Notes: generated by a model not told the origin, from the letters alone. DNA of 55,553 nucleotides from DATLYH01 sp035575035 (GCA_035575035.1 DATLYH010000016.1:1-55553); one strand, 5' to 3'. Positions 14,215 through 23,681 are shown, counted from the first letter of the stretch. Program-made: numbers and translations.

Positions 14215-15018
14215 TCACTTCGGTTCGATCACCACGACGTCGAAGAGCTGTTCTGCTGTCTTCTTAGCGAGCAGGTCGGTGACCTTCAATTGCACTTTGA
14301 ATTTGCCGGGCCGATTCAGCGAGAGCATAAATTGCATCGGGATTCCCTGCCACTTCTCAGGCACGTCCTTGTTGGCCTCGCCGGTCAGCGGTTTGGGCAG
14401 GGTCGGCTTGCCGCTCTCGTCGAGCACGCGCATCTCGGCCTGGATATTGGGCTGCTTGCTCTTGGGGTCGCGCTCGAAGCCGACGACCCCAAAATTGACT
14501 AGCACGGTCTGGCCCGGCACCGCCACGTAAGGCATCGGCGACTGCCCGCTGGGGTAGTCGGCCAGGCCGACCCGAACGATACCGAAGCGCATCTTCTCCA
14601 CCTGAAACTTGCGCCTCAGCGTCGCCTCGCGCTTGGTGGCCGGGTCAATGACCGTGACCTCGAAGACATATTCGCCGGGCGGCGTGTCGGCACCGATGGT
14701 GGCATGGGCGAAGGCAGGCACCCGGGTGCCGCCAAGCGAGTTCAGGGCCCGCTGCTCGATCGGTTCCTGCTTGAACTGTTCTTTTCCCTGGCTGTTCTTG
14801 ACAGCCATGCCCATCCGATAGCTGACCTCGCCGGTATCGCTGACCTTGAGGCCCTCGATGTCAAACATCAGGAAGTAGACGTCGCCGGGGAGCACCTTGG
14901 CGTCGGGACGGACCGGGCCCAGGTAGCCGTAGGTAGCGCGGTCATTGCTAATGCGAAGGTCGCCGGCCTGGGCCGCCGCCAGGCTGAGGGCGGCGGCAAG
15001 GGCAAGGGTAGACAGCAT
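14215..15018 (-). CDS. Exported hypothetical protein with Ig-like features
   Basis: The 267-residue protein begins with a signal peptide (MLSTLALAAALSLAAAQAGD) at ATG 15018, behind AGAGG. The rest is predicted all-beta: GDVYFLMFDIEGLKVSDTGE, PPGEYVFEVTVIDPATKREA, and a C-terminal RPGKFKVQLKVTDLLAKK. This suggests two Ig-like or macroglobulin-like domains. It has no catalytic motif. It lies 31 bases upstream of the TPR-YggX gene on the same strand, so the three genes may form one transcription unit. No named family is recognised. Confidence 0.75.
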   Translation of the reverse strand: MLSTLALAAALSLAAAQAGDLRISNDRATYGYLGPVRPDAKVLPGDVYFLMFDIEGLKVSDTGEVSYRMGMAVKNSQGKEQFKQEPIEQRALNSLGGTRVPAFAHATIGADTPPGEYVFEVTVIDPATKREATLRRKFQVEKMRFGIVRVGLADYPSGQSPMPYVAVPGQTVLVNFGVVGFERDPKSKQPNIQAEMRVLDESGKPTLPKPLTGEANKDVPEKWQGIPMQFMLSLNRPGKFKVQLKVTDLLAKKTAEQLFDVVVIEPK

Positions 15019-15281
15019 GGGTGGCCTCTCTTCAGAGACGAGGGAAAAGCCCGCGCGGGCGGCCGCACACGGGTATCATTTTGCCGGTTGGCCGGACGAT
15101 TGGCCAGATGAATCGCACAAAATGCCGGATGCCCCGACCGGGCATGGGCACTAGTAACCGGCGAAGACGACATCCGCGGCAAACCGGCGGCCACGGCTAG
15201 GCTCGTGTGGCCCGGAACCAGCTGCCGGAATGGCCGGAGCCGGGGTGAGATTTGTATAAAATCCGTTGGGAGTTAATGCGC

Positions 15282-15304
15282 CCTGTCGCTCACGCTCCGG
15301 GCTC
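15282..15304. repeat. Diverged copy of the GTCGCTGACGCTCCGGGCTC repeat
   Basis: CCCTGTCGCTCACGCTCCGG then GCTC lies in the leader of the DUF1501 gene. It matches the repeat cluster at 16829-16923 with two differences. Confidence 0.65.
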
Positions 15305-15356
15305 AGAAAGAGATGTTCCAGGCTCTGACCTGGCCTGCTGCTCCGAGGTTAGCTCC

Positions 15357-16817
15357 ATGAATCTCTTCCAGGAATTCGGTCAGAACATCACCCGCCGGCA
15401 TTTCTTCAGCCTGGGCTCGCATGCCGTCGGTTGGGCGGCGTTGACCTCGCTGCTGGACGCCGACCGCGCCCGCGGGGCCGCCCCCGTCGGCCAATCGCCC
15501 CAACCGGTCAAAGCCCATCACCCCGCCAAGGCCACGAACGTCATCTATCTGCACATGGTCGGCGGGCCGCCGCAGATGGACCTCTACGACTACAAACCGA
15601 AGATGGCCGACTGGTTTGACAAGGACCTGCCCGACTCGGTCCGCATGGGGCAGCGCCTCACCACCATGACCAGCGGCCAGGCCCGCTTCCCTATCGCCCC
15701 GTCGAAGTTCAAGTTTGCTCGCCACGGCCAGTGCGGCATGTGGGTCTGCGAGCTGCTCCCCTGGACCGCCAAGATGGTCGATGACCTCTGCTTCATCCGC
15801 AGCATGCACACCGAGGCCATCAACCACGAGCCGGCCATCACCTACATCCAGACCGGCAACCAGGTCACGGGCCGGCCCTGCCTGGGAGCGTGGGTGTCGT
15901 ACGGGCTCGGCTCGCTCAACCACAACCTGCCGACGTTCGTGGTGCTGGTTGCCCGGTCCACCAACACCGAGCAGGTCCAGGCCATCTCCGCCCGACTCTG
16001 GTCGAGCGGCTATCTGCCCGGCGAGCATGCCGGCGTCTCCTTCCGCACCAGCGGCGATCCGATCCTGTTCATCAACAACCCGCCCGGCGTCCCTCCGGAG
16101 GTCCGCCGCAAGACTCTCGACGGGCTTCGGGCGCTGAACGAGATGACCCTCCAGGCCCTAGGCGACCCGGAGACACGGACCCGGATCGCGCAGTACGAGA
16201 TGGCCTTCCGCATGCAGGCTAGCGTCCCTGAGCTGACCGACATCGCCAGCGAGCCGGAGTCCACCTTCCGGCTGTATGGCGAGGACGCCAAGAAGCCCGG
16301 CACGTTCGCCAACACGGTGCTCTTGGCCCGGCGCATGGTGGAGCGCGGCGTTCGCTTCGTCCAGATCTACCATAACAACTGGGACACGCATTCCAACGTG
16401 GCCGGCCGGCTGCCCGACCAGTGCCGTGATGTGGACCAGGCGTGCTACGGCCTGATCCAGGACCTGAAGCGGCGCGGATTGCTCGACTCGACCTTGGTGA
16501 TCTGGGGGGGCGAGTTCGGCCGGACGATCTATTCGCAGGGCGCCCTGTCGAAGCAGAACTACGGCCGGGACCACCACCCGCGCTGCTTCACCATGTGGCT
16601 GGCCGGCGGGGGCATCCGCCCGGGAACGATCTACGGCGAGACGGACGAGTTCTCGTACAACATCGTCAAGGACCCGGTCCACATCCGCGACTTCCACGCC
16701 ACCGTCCTGCACCTGCTCGGCTTTGATCACCGCCGCTTCACCTACCGCTACCAGGGGCTCGACCAGCGCCTGACCGGCGTAGAGCCGGCGCGGGTGATCA
16801 CCGAGATCCTGGCCTGA
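15357..16817 (+). CDS. DUF1501 domain protein with Tat signal
   Basis: I chose ATG 15357, behind GAGGTT, which gives 486 residues and puts a twin-arginine leader (ITRRHFFSLGSHAVGWAAL) at the N-terminus. The body is the sulfatase-like DUF1501 fold: VIYLHMVGGPPQMDLYDYKP, RMVERGVRFVQIYHNNWDTH, LVIWGGEFGRTIYSQG and RDHHPRCFTMWLAGGG. These contain the Asp/His metal-binding positions expected of the alkaline-phosphatase superfamily. In planctomycetes DUF1501 genes are normally paired with a DUF1549/DUF1553 cytochrome-type gene. Here none is adjacent. The substrate is unknown. Confidence 0.92.
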   Translation: MNLFQEFGQNITRRHFFSLGSHAVGWAALTSLLDADRARGAAPVGQSPQPVKAHHPAKATNVIYLHMVGGPPQMDLYDYKPKMADWFDKDLPDSVRMGQRLTTMTSGQARFPIAPSKFKFARHGQCGMWVCELLPWTAKMVDDLCFIRSMHTEAINHEPAITYIQTGNQVTGRPCLGAWVSYGLGSLNHNLPTFVVLVARSTNTEQVQAISARLWSSGYLPGEHAGVSFRTSGDPILFINNPPGVPPEVRRKTLDGLRALNEMTLQALGDPETRTRIAQYEMAFRMQASVPELTDIASEPESTFRLYGEDAKKPGTFANTVLLARRMVERGVRFVQIYHNNWDTHSNVAGRLPDQCRDVDQACYGLIQDLKRRGLLDSTLVIWGGEFGRTIYSQGALSKQNYGRDHHPRCFTMWLAGGGIRPGTIYGETDEFSYNIVKDPVHIRDFHATVLHLLGFDHRRFTYRYQGLDQRLTGVEPARVITEILA

Positions 16818-16828
16818 CGGTCGTGGCA

Positions 16829-16923
16829 CCCGTCGCTGACGCTCCGGGCTCGGACGGGCGCATCAGAGCCCGGAGCGTCAGCGACGGGACGGGTGCATCA
16901 GAGCCCGGAGCGTCAGCGACGGG
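16829..16923. repeat. Three copies of a 23-base intergenic repeat
   Basis: CCCGTCGCTGACGCTCCGGG then CTC occurs once on the + strand (16829-16851) and twice inverted (16866-16888 and 16901-16923), with part of a fourth copy after that. The first and second copies form a long hairpin right after the DUF1501 stop codon, where it may act in termination or mRNA protection. Confidence 0.85.
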
Positions 16924-16935
16924 TGCATCAGAGCC

Positions 16936-17994
16936 TCAGTCACTCGTCGCCGGGACGGTCACGTTGAGTTTCTTCGCCACCTCGACCAGCTGGCCCCAGG
17001 TGCCGTCGTCCAGGGGGATGCCGGTCTCGCGGCGACGGGCCCGCTCACGGCGCTCCGGGTCGCCGGGCAGCAGGATCTCCCGCACTCCCTCGGCCCGCGG
17101 GCAGGTCCGCACTGCCTCGGCCAGGTCGCTCACCTCGCGCAGAAAGTGCTCGCGCCCGGCGAACTGATCGATATCCAGAGCGATGAACAACACTGCGTTG
17201 GCCACCAACAGCGGCAGGCCCGGCCGGCTGCACGGCGCCCCCGACAGGCCGCCGGCGAACATGTCCAGCAGCAGACCGATGCCGAAGCCCTTGTAGGCTT
17301 GCGGCCCGCCGAGCGGTAAAATTGTGCCGCGCGGCTCCTGATAAAGCACGGCCGGGTCGGTGGTCGGTTTGCCCTGGGCGTCGAGCAGCCAGCCCTCCGG
17401 CGCGCGCTGGCCCTTGTTGTACAGAACCCGGACCTTGCCCTCGGCGCAGACGCTGGTGCCGATGTCCAGCACCACCGGGTCGCCGGTCGTGGGAGCGCCC
17501 AGGCAGAGCGGGTTGGTGCCGATGCGCCCCTCGGTGCCGCCCGGCGGCGCCACGCCTCGGCCGTAGCCGTGGCTGTTGACGGTGGCGAGGAAGGCCAGGC
17601 CCTGGCCGGCCGCGGCCTCGGCGTACTCGCCCAGCCGGCCGATGTGGCCGCACTGCCGCAGCGTCCCCGCCGCCAGCCCGGCCGCGCGGGCCTTGGCAAT
17701 CAGCCGTTGCAAGAGCCGGTGGGCCTGCACCTGACCAAGCCCCCAGTGGCCATCGACTACCAGCACGGCCGGTGTCTCACGGATGACCTCGAAGGGGGCC
17801 CGCGGCCGGAGGACGCCCTCGGCGACCGCCCGCAGATACTGCACGATGCGGATGACGCCGTGCGAGTCGTGGCCACAGAGGTTGGCATCCACCAAACTGC
17901 GGGCCACCACGTCGGCCTCGTCGGCCGGTACGCCCCCGGCCTCAAAGAGGGCACGGGCAAAGGAAAGGAGTGTTTCCGCGGTCAGGGTTGGCAC
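16936..17994 (-). CDS. Ldh family (malate/L-lactate dehydrogenase-like) oxidoreductase
   Basis: The 352-residue protein starts at GTG 17994 with GAGGG about 8 bases upstream. Longer readings run into the antisense strand of the aldose epimerase gene. It carries the family markers CGHDSHGVIRI (residues about 45-55), QCGHIGRLGEYAEAAAGQGL, GTNPLCLGAP and the late PQAYKGFGIGLLLDMFAGGL. This NAD(P)-dependent family reduces 2-oxo acids or imino acids (L-lactate, 2,3-diketo-L-gulonate, piperideine carboxylate), and the substrate cannot be told from sequence. It is transcribed divergently from the aldose epimerase, 87 bases apart, so the two may share control. Confidence 0.9.
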   Translation of the reverse strand: MPTLTAETLLSFARALFEAGGVPADEADVVARSLVDANLCGHDSHGVIRIVQYLRAVAEGVLRPRAPFEVIRETPAVLVVDGHWGLGQVQAHRLLQRLIAKARAAGLAAGTLRQCGHIGRLGEYAEAAAGQGLAFLATVNSHGYGRGVAPPGGTEGRIGTNPLCLGAPTTGDPVVLDIGTSVCAEGKVRVLYNKGQRAPEGWLLDAQGKPTTDPAVLYQEPRGTILPLGGPQAYKGFGIGLLLDMFAGGLSGAPCSRPGLPLLVANAVLFIALDIDQFAGREHFLREVSDLAEAVRTCPRAEGVREILLPGDPERRERARRRETGIPLDDGTWGQLVEVAKKLNVTVPATSD

Positions 17995-18081
17995 GGTGAG
18001 TCCCTCGGAGCAAGCGAAATCAAGGAAGGTTTGCGGCGATTTACCATACCGGACACAGGCGCTTCTGGGGAGAGAAAAACC

Positions 18082-19107
18082 ATGCCCTGCCAGGTGCGGA
18101 CGGAAAAACGAGAGACCACAACCGGACTCGACGGCACCGTCTGGGTACTGGAGGACGACGCCGGCGGCCGGGCGGAGGTCTGGCCGGCTTTCGGCTTCAA
18201 CTGCTACCGCTGGCGGACTCTCGCCCGGGGCGAGCTGCTCTACGCCGATCCGCAGCTCTTCCAGGGGAGTCCGCCGACGCGGAGCGGCATTCCGATCCTG
18301 TTCCCCTTCCCCAACCGCATCCGCGCCGGCCGCTTCCACTGGGAAGGAAAAGATTATCAACTGCCGCTCAATGACCCGGCCGGGAAAAACGCCATCCACG
18401 GTTTCGCCTGCCGCCGGCCGTGGCGCGTGGTGGACCAGGGGGCGGCGGGCGATTCGGCCTGGGTCACTGGCGAGTTTCGCGGTTCGGTGGACGCTCCGGA
18501 TGCGCGAGCGCTCTGGCCGGCAGACTATCAGATCCGCGTGACCTACCGCCTGAGCATGGATCGACTGCGGATCGAGGCGGTGATCGCCAACCCCGACCAG
18601 GCAGCACTGCCGTTCGGCCTGGGATATCACCCGTATTTCGCTCTGCCGGAAGCGACCGGAGAAGAGGACATCGGCTACTGGCTTCAGGTACCAGCGCGCT
18701 CATATTGGGAGTTGCAAGATAGCCTGCCCACGGGCGAATGCCGGCCGGTGGACGCCGCCCGTGATCTCAACCGCCTGCGGCGGTGCCGGGAATTGAAGCT
18801 GGATGACATCCTCACGGACCTGGTTGACACGCAGTTTCTGGCTCCCCAGGGGCTCGGCCTGCGCGGCGTCTTGCAGGACGAGTTCAAGCGGAATGTGCTG
18901 CGCTTGTTCGTGTCGCCGGAATTCCGCGAGTTGGTGGTCTACACGCCGCCGCACGGCCGGGCCATCGCCCTGGAGCCCTACACCTGCGTCACCGACGCGA
19001 TCAATCTGCAGCAACGCGGGGTCGATGCCGGCCTCCTGGTCCTGCCGCCGGGCGAGCAATGGTCCGCGGTGGTGGAGCTGAGCACCGTTGGGGGAACGCA
19101 GAGATAA
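18082..19107 (+). CDS. Aldose 1-epimerase (galactose mutarotase-like)
   Basis: The 341-residue protein starts at ATG 18082 behind GGGGAGAG. It is a beta-sandwich mutarotase-like protein: SGIPILFPFPNRIRAGRF, NAIHGFACRRPWRV (with the catalytic-type His of the HGF motif) and GLGYHPYFAL (with the second His). A late acidic residue in ALEPYTCVTDAINL is a candidate catalytic Glu. It would interconvert alpha and beta anomers of hexoses or hexose derivatives in the cytoplasm; no signal peptide is seen. Length is normal for the family. Confidence 0.9.
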   Translation: MPCQVRTEKRETTTGLDGTVWVLEDDAGGRAEVWPAFGFNCYRWRTLARGELLYADPQLFQGSPPTRSGIPILFPFPNRIRAGRFHWEGKDYQLPLNDPAGKNAIHGFACRRPWRVVDQGAAGDSAWVTGEFRGSVDAPDARALWPADYQIRVTYRLSMDRLRIEAVIANPDQAALPFGLGYHPYFALPEATGEEDIGYWLQVPARSYWELQDSLPTGECRPVDAARDLNRLRRCRELKLDDILTDLVDTQFLAPQGLGLRGVLQDEFKRNVLRLFVSPEFRELVVYTPPHGRAIALEPYTCVTDAINLQQRGVDAGLLVLPPGEQWSAVVELSTVGGTQR

Positions 19108-19147
19108 CAGCAGGAGACGCCGTCCCGCTGCGTCGGCAGCGCCGGTC

Positions 19148-19600
19148 TCAGCGTTTCGAAGGGCGATCGACTTCGATGACGAAGTAGTTCTCGCCGCGAA
19201 CGATGTTCTGCTTCAGCCCCGAGGTCCGGAACTCCAGGTAGCGCGGCGGCATCCACCTGGCCAGGGCGATCTCGGCGCTGGCCAAGGTGTGCTCCCCGGG
19301 CAGAAAGGCGATGCGGTGCTCTCCCTCCGGGGCGCCGCTCCCCTCCTCGATGAAGCTCAGCACGAATTCACCGTTGTTGTCCACCGTGGCCGCGGAGCGA
19401 TGGTAAGGCGGCGTCGTCGATTCGAAAACGATGGTCAGATTGTTGCCGCCGCGGACCGGCTCCCCATCCTTGTAAACCACCTTGCCGCGCACCGGATACG
19501 TAGGGATTTTGCCCTTGCAGCCGGCACCAAGCAAGGCCAGGACGGCGGCCAAGGCATAGACCGGTAACCAACCTCTCCGACCGTTGGGGGAAGGGAACAT
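19148..19600 (-). CDS. Small lipoprotein of the planctomycete DUF1559-associated type
   Basis: The 150-residue protein starts at ATG 19600 behind AGAGGA. It has a lipoprotein signal peptide ending in a lipobox (LLGAGCKG, Cys28). The mature part is a single beta-sandwich of the carboxypeptidase regulatory type (YPVRGKVVYKDGEPVRGG onward, with DNNGEFVLSF and EGEHRIAFLPGE). Such lipoproteins regularly accompany DUF1559 genes, and here the DUF1559 gene lies 65 bases upstream on the same strand. The role of the pair is unknown; surface display is likely. Confidence 0.85.
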   Translation of the reverse strand: MFPSPNGRRGWLPVYALAAVLALLGAGCKGKIPTYPVRGKVVYKDGEPVRGGNNLTIVFESTTPPYHRSAATVDNNGEFVLSFIEEGSGAPEGEHRIAFLPGEHTLASAEIALARWMPPRYLEFRTSGLKQNIVRGENYFVIEVDRPSKR

Positions 19601-19665
19601 GCCAATCCTCTTGGACAGACCACGGAGGGAGGACCGGGCGGCCTCCCTCCGTGCCCACGGGGGAA

Positions 19666-20655
19666 TCAGAAATCGCCAACCACCTCGCCGTCGTCACGGT
19701 TCGCCAGGCGGTACAACACATCGATGCTCACCGACGCGGGGATCGCGCGGACACTGCCGTCGCACATGGCGAATTGACCGACGCCGGGGTGAATCCACGC
19801 GGCGAACACCACATTGTAGTTCACGCCGGCAAACCGCGGTTCCGTGACCAGAGGAAATTCGTTGGTCCACCGCCTGGTCACCGGATCCTGAGTGCCCCAC
19901 CGGCCCGCAAACTTGATGTACTGGCTTTGATAGTCACCGTTGTACACGGGTCCATCCGTGGTCCCGAGCGGGACATGCTTCTCCCCGAACAGGAAGGTGT
20001 TGCTGGTACCATCCCGGATACGAAGGAAGGTCATCACGTACTGCCACCCTGACCAGATCTCGTACATATCGGTCTGGGCGGAGTTAAGATAGCGGTTCTG
20101 ACCCGGGTAAAAAGCGCGATACCCTGCGCCGGTCCACCCATCGGGGGTAGTCTGGCCGTAATTGTGGCCGGCGCACATGGCGTAATCGCTCCAGCCCGGG
20201 GGGCCGGTGAGGGTCACGCCGCCGATGGTCCGCGACTGGCCGACCCCCGAGCCGCCGGCCTTGCTGCGGGACGGGCAGTGGTAAATGGGCAGGTCGGCCC
20301 CGGCGTCTGGCATGATATGACCGCCTCGGGCCGGGTTGGTGTTGTAGTAGCGCGCCGCAATGTTCCACTTCTTGTAGACGTTGTCCTGTTCGATGTAGGG
20401 CATGATGAGGACAGCCCAGGTCGGCCAGTTGTCCCCCAGGTCCATCGCCGGCAGGGCGTTGTGGGTGTGGTGGAAGCTGTGGCAGGCCAGGGCCATCTGC
20501 TTGAGGTTGTTGGCGCACTGGCTGCGGTTGGCGGCCTCGCGCACCTTCTGCACCGCCGGCAGCAAGAGCGCGATCAGAATGCCGATGATGGCGATCACCA
20601 CCAACAACTCGATCAGGGTAAAGCCGACGGATCGCGGCTTCCGTCTGGGTCGCAT
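19666..20655 (-). CDS. DUF1559 domain prepilin-like protein
   Basis: The 329-residue protein starts at ATG 20655 with AGGAGA upstream. It begins with a type IV pilin-like leader: a basic head, the cleavage motif GFTLIELLVVIAIIGILIAL, then LLPAVQKVREAANRSQC. The DUF1559 body follows, with CHSFHHTHNALPA, the WAVLIMPYIEQ block, the NTFLFGEKH block and the C-terminal H-P-G-V-G-Q-F-A-M-C-D-G-S-V-R motif. This family is hugely expanded in planctomycetes and presumed to form pseudopilus-like or cell-surface fibres. It lies upstream of the lipoprotein gene 19148-19600. Confidence 0.95.
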   Translation of the reverse strand: MRPRRKPRSVGFTLIELLVVIAIIGILIALLLPAVQKVREAANRSQCANNLKQMALACHSFHHTHNALPAMDLGDNWPTWAVLIMPYIEQDNVYKKWNIAARYYNTNPARGGHIMPDAGADLPIYHCPSRSKAGGSGVGQSRTIGGVTLTGPPGWSDYAMCAGHNYGQTTPDGWTGAGYRAFYPGQNRYLNSAQTDMYEIWSGWQYVMTFLRIRDGTSNTFLFGEKHVPLGTTDGPVYNGDYQSQYIKFAGRWGTQDPVTRRWTNEFPLVTEPRFAGVNYNVVFAAWIHPGVGQFAMCDGSVRAIPASVSIDVLYRLANRDDGEVVGDF

Positions 20656-21147
20656 GTTACTCTCCTTTTACTCCAGGAAAAGTGGACCACAAAACGGCGT
20701 ATCGCCCCAAGGAAGGACTACCCGGCCAACAGCGGGCGGTAAGGCGGTCGTCTTTTGGACTGGCCGCAGTGGAGGGAATACTCGGCAGGGTTTAAATACC
20801 CCCGCATTATACGCGCTCAGTGGTGGGAAGCAATCAAATTATTTTGCCCTTCTCCCTGGGATGCGGTACGGGACCCGTCCCTTGCCGGTGCGTTGGCAGC
20901 CGCGGGGGGCGAGGCAGACACGGCCGACGCGCAGGGCAGCGCTGCGGGGGCGAGGGTTTTCGACTAGCTAAGACGCAGGGCTCGGTTGAAACGCAAGACC
21001 CGGCCATCCCCAATTGCATCACCGATCCTTGGGATTTTGGACTAGGGGTGCGAGTGGCTGGGTTGCTCCGCCGGCACTCCAAGCAGCTGCGGTGGAAACC
21101 ATCTCCTTGCTGGATCAGCTGCCAGACGGGGACGACGCCGGCGGGAA
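20656..21147. other. Gene-free stretch upstream of the DUF1559 gene
   Basis: No gene or RNA is recognised. The stretch is of mixed composition with one AT-richer patch (GGTTTAAATACCCCC and CATTATACGCG, about 20788-20815) that may hold the promoter of the minus-strand DUF1559 gene. Confidence 0.4.
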
Positions 21148-21561
21148 TCAGAAGGGGGGCTTGCTCTTCAGGGCATACTCGACGGTCTGCGTACCCGACT
21201 GGACTTCGATGGTCAGTTTGCTCTTGGTGTTGTAAACCGCGGGGATGATCTCCATGACCTCATCAACGACGGGACTGTCCGGCGTATCATAGGCTCGGTA
21301 CTTCTTCCCGGTGGGCTTGGAGGCACTGATCTTGACCCTGTGCTTGCCAACCGGCACCTGAGCGGTGAACTTGCCGTCCTGGATGGTGGCGCCGGCCGTT
21401 GGCGTATCACCTGCGACCGGTTCAAAGGTGATCGCCCCATCCTTGATGGGCTCGCCGTCGAGTGTCACTTCCCCGTTGACCGTGCCCAGGGATGGCCCGC
21501 GATCGCAGCCGCTAGCCAACACCGCGCCCAAGAGTACCGCCCCAAGCAGGCCGCTACGCAT
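21148..21561 (-). CDS. Small lipoprotein with a carboxypeptidase-regulatory-like domain
   Basis: I chose ATG 21561, behind AAGGTGA, giving 137 residues that start directly with a lipoprotein leader (MRSGLLGAVLLGAVLASGCD, lipobox Cys19). The mature part is one beta-sandwich: TVNGEVTLDGEPIKDGAI, GATIQDGKFTAQVPVGKHRV and a C-terminal NTKSKLTIEVQSG. It belongs to the same group as the lipoprotein at 19148-19600 but lacks an adjacent DUF1559 gene immediately upstream. Function is unknown. Confidence 0.85.
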   Translation of the reverse strand: MRSGLLGAVLLGAVLASGCDRGPSLGTVNGEVTLDGEPIKDGAITFEPVAGDTPTAGATIQDGKFTAQVPVGKHRVKISASKPTGKKYRAYDTPDSPVVDEVMEIIPAVYNTKSKLTIEVQSGTQTVEYALKSKPPF

Positions 21562-21604
21562 ACGATTCACCTTCAATTTAACTCTTCCAAGTGCCTCTGA
21601 ACTG

Positions 21605-21690
21605 GCCGGTGTCAACCGGTCGGAGCGGTCGGTTCGGGCGAGCGGTCGGTGTCAACCGGCCGGTTCACACCGGCCGCTCGCCTGCTCTCA
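21605..21690. repeat. GC-rich hairpin repeat, shared with 37778-37804
   Basis: The stretch consists of interleaved GGTGTCAACCGG and GAGCGGTCGG blocks. Bases 21654-21680 are the exact reverse complement of 37778-37804 (27 bases), 16 kb away. The inner CGGCCGGTG...CACCGGCCG parts fold into a strong hairpin. Confidence 0.8.
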
Positions 21691-21746
21691 AGCGTACTGT
21701 TGGAACCGCGGACCGGGCCTTGTCCTGTCCGCTGTGCGAATGCTTC

Positions 21747-23681
21747 CTACCGCGTCCAGAAGTTGCCGATGGTCATGTTGCGGTCCAGCTCCATCTTGAA
21801 CTCGTAGCGGATGGCCAGCGCCTTTTCTCCGGCCATGCTCGGGTCCACCTCCACGTCCCAGCGCAAGAGGTTGTTCGGCCGTTCCTCCCGCTGGTACAAC
21901 GGGTCAGTGCTCAGCTCGGGGGTCGCCTTCACCAGGGTCACGCCGACCATCTCGCTCTCCGCGTGCGGCAGCCGGTCCCAGACTTGCAGCTTGACCTTCT
22001 CCGGCTTGTAACTGCTGACCAGGAGGCGGTACTCGTAGCGAAGGACCTGGTTGCCTCCCTGCATGGTGCGGGCCTTGTCTGTTAACTGGCGTTGCACTTG
22101 CAACTGCGGGTCCACCCCGAAGCCGACGGTGAAGGCTTCGCCGATGGCAACCAAGGGCAGGTCCATGCGGCCAACGAAATCGGAGCCCTGGTACATGGTG
22201 GCCTCGCCGGGCAACAGGACATACTTGCTGGTGTTGGTCAGGTTGGCCAGGCGGTAGACGTGGCGGGTCAGGACCGGCACCGCCTTGTAGTAGTAATCGG
22301 GGGCCAGCTCCAGCCGGGCCACCTCGATGACCTGCTCATCGGCCCGCGACGGCACCGACAGTACCCCGCCCAGATGGTATGTGACGCTCGGGCCCTCGTT
22401 GTCTCTGGAGCGGACCAGGCCGCGGTTGATCGGCTTGGGCTGGGCCTCCAGCACCAGGTCGGCGGCCTGCTCGATGGCACCGGCGAAGTTGTAGACATCG
22501 ATCCCGGCCAACTCCTTCCTCTGGTTGATCTCGTCCTGGGCCTGTTGCCGTAGTATCTGGGCCGCCCGGTCCAACTCGCTGCGCGGCTGGCCCGGCTGTG
22601 GGGCGGCGAACGTGTTCGCCCTGCTGCCTTCTCCCATTTCTTTGCCCGGCCGACCGCCGGCGCCACCGAAGCCACCCATCGTCGTGCCAGGGATTGGTCC
22701 GGGCGGCAGGGGGACCGGCGGGGCGGTGGCTGCCGGCGGACTGCCGCGCGGCACCACGTTGAGGGCCAGCAGCTGCAAGGTCGGTGGGGCGGCGTTGAGC
22801 ATGGGCTGGGCAGTGGAGAGGGCGAGTCGGACGCCTGACCAATCCTCGCCGGTCTGTTGCACTACCGCTGCCAAATACTCCAGCTGCACGGGGTCCTTGG
22901 CGTCCTTGCCCGCCCGCAGCTTGTACTGCGGCCGCCACGACGCGGCGCTGACCAGGTAGTTGAGGCGCACCTTACCCGCGGCCCCGTTGGTCTTATCCAC
23001 CACGATCACCGCGTCCCGCTCGGTTCGGCTGGTCCCCGCCGTCACGTCGTTCAGCTGCCTCTGGGCGAACTGGAGTTGCTCCTGGTTGTCCTGGAGTTGC
23101 TGTTGCAGCGCGACCAACTCGCGGCTCTTCTCCGCCCGACCGTCCATCAGGTACTTGGCCAGGGCGATCGCCGACTCGCTCTCCAGTTTCCCTTTCTCGG
23201 CGGCGTGAGTGGTGCTGGCGGTGGTGAAGTTCTCGAGTTTGCCGAGCAGTTGCAGGTTTTGCTGGAGGGCGTTGATGTCGGCCTGGATGCGCTGCTGCGC
23301 GAGTCGGAGCTTCTTGATCTGGTCCTCGATTTTGCGAACCTCCTCGCGGGTGTCCTCACGGACGGGGCGGGTGCGGAAGCGAGTGGTCAGGACGCGGATG
23401 CCGTCGGTCCCCTCCGAATACAACGAACTGCCGACGGTCTGTTCCGGCAAGGGGCTGACCACCAACTCCATCGCGCCGCTCCCTTCGGGCACTTCCACCT
23501 CGCGGGTCACCAGGGCGCTGTTGGGATAGACCGTCACCTGGACGATCCGGCTTGCCGACACCTTCGGTGCCGGCGGCACTTCCGCAGCGGTCGGCTCCTG
23601 GGTGCGGGCCATCAGCATCATGCCGACGGCGCCCAGGCAGAGCACCCCGACACCGCCGCTCAAGACAGAGCGTTTCCACAT
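21747..23681 (-). CDS. MuiA-like protein (DUF4139/DUF4140)
   Basis: The start at ATG 23681 is fixed by AAGGAG and gives 644 residues with an N-terminal signal or anchor (RSVLSGGVGVLCLGAVGMML). Residues about 45-115 are the DUF4140 strand domain (VTVYPNSALVTREVEVPEGS). About 120-215 is a coiled coil (IEDQIKKLRLAQQRIQADIN onward). The rest is DUF4139: LNYLVSAASWRPQYKLRAGK at the entry and MYQGSDFVGRMDLPLVAIGE near the end. A Gly/Pro-rich insertion (about 320-370) lies within it. The family is named for the mucoidy inhibitor A, of unknown mechanism, thought to be a periplasmic or surface protein. Confidence 0.9.
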   Translation of the reverse strand: MWKRSVLSGGVGVLCLGAVGMMLMARTQEPTAAEVPPAPKVSASRIVQVTVYPNSALVTREVEVPEGSGAMELVVSPLPEQTVGSSLYSEGTDGIRVLTTRFRTRPVREDTREEVRKIEDQIKKLRLAQQRIQADINALQQNLQLLGKLENFTTASTTHAAEKGKLESESAIALAKYLMDGRAEKSRELVALQQQLQDNQEQLQFAQRQLNDVTAGTSRTERDAVIVVDKTNGAAGKVRLNYLVSAASWRPQYKLRAGKDAKDPVQLEYLAAVVQQTGEDWSGVRLALSTAQPMLNAAPPTLQLLALNVVPRGSPPAATAPPVPLPPGPIPGTTMGGFGGAGGRPGKEMGEGSRANTFAAPQPGQPRSELDRAAQILRQQAQDEINQRKELAGIDVYNFAGAIEQAADLVLEAQPKPINRGLVRSRDNEGPSVTYHLGGVLSVPSRADEQVIEVARLELAPDYYYKAVPVLTRHVYRLANLTNTSKYVLLPGEATMYQGSDFVGRMDLPLVAIGEAFTVGFGVDPQLQVQRQLTDKARTMQGGNQVLRYEYRLLVSSYKPEKVKLQVWDRLPHAESEMVGVTLVKATPELSTDPLYQREERPNNLLRWDVEVDPSMAGEKALAIRYEFKMELDRNMTIGNFWTR

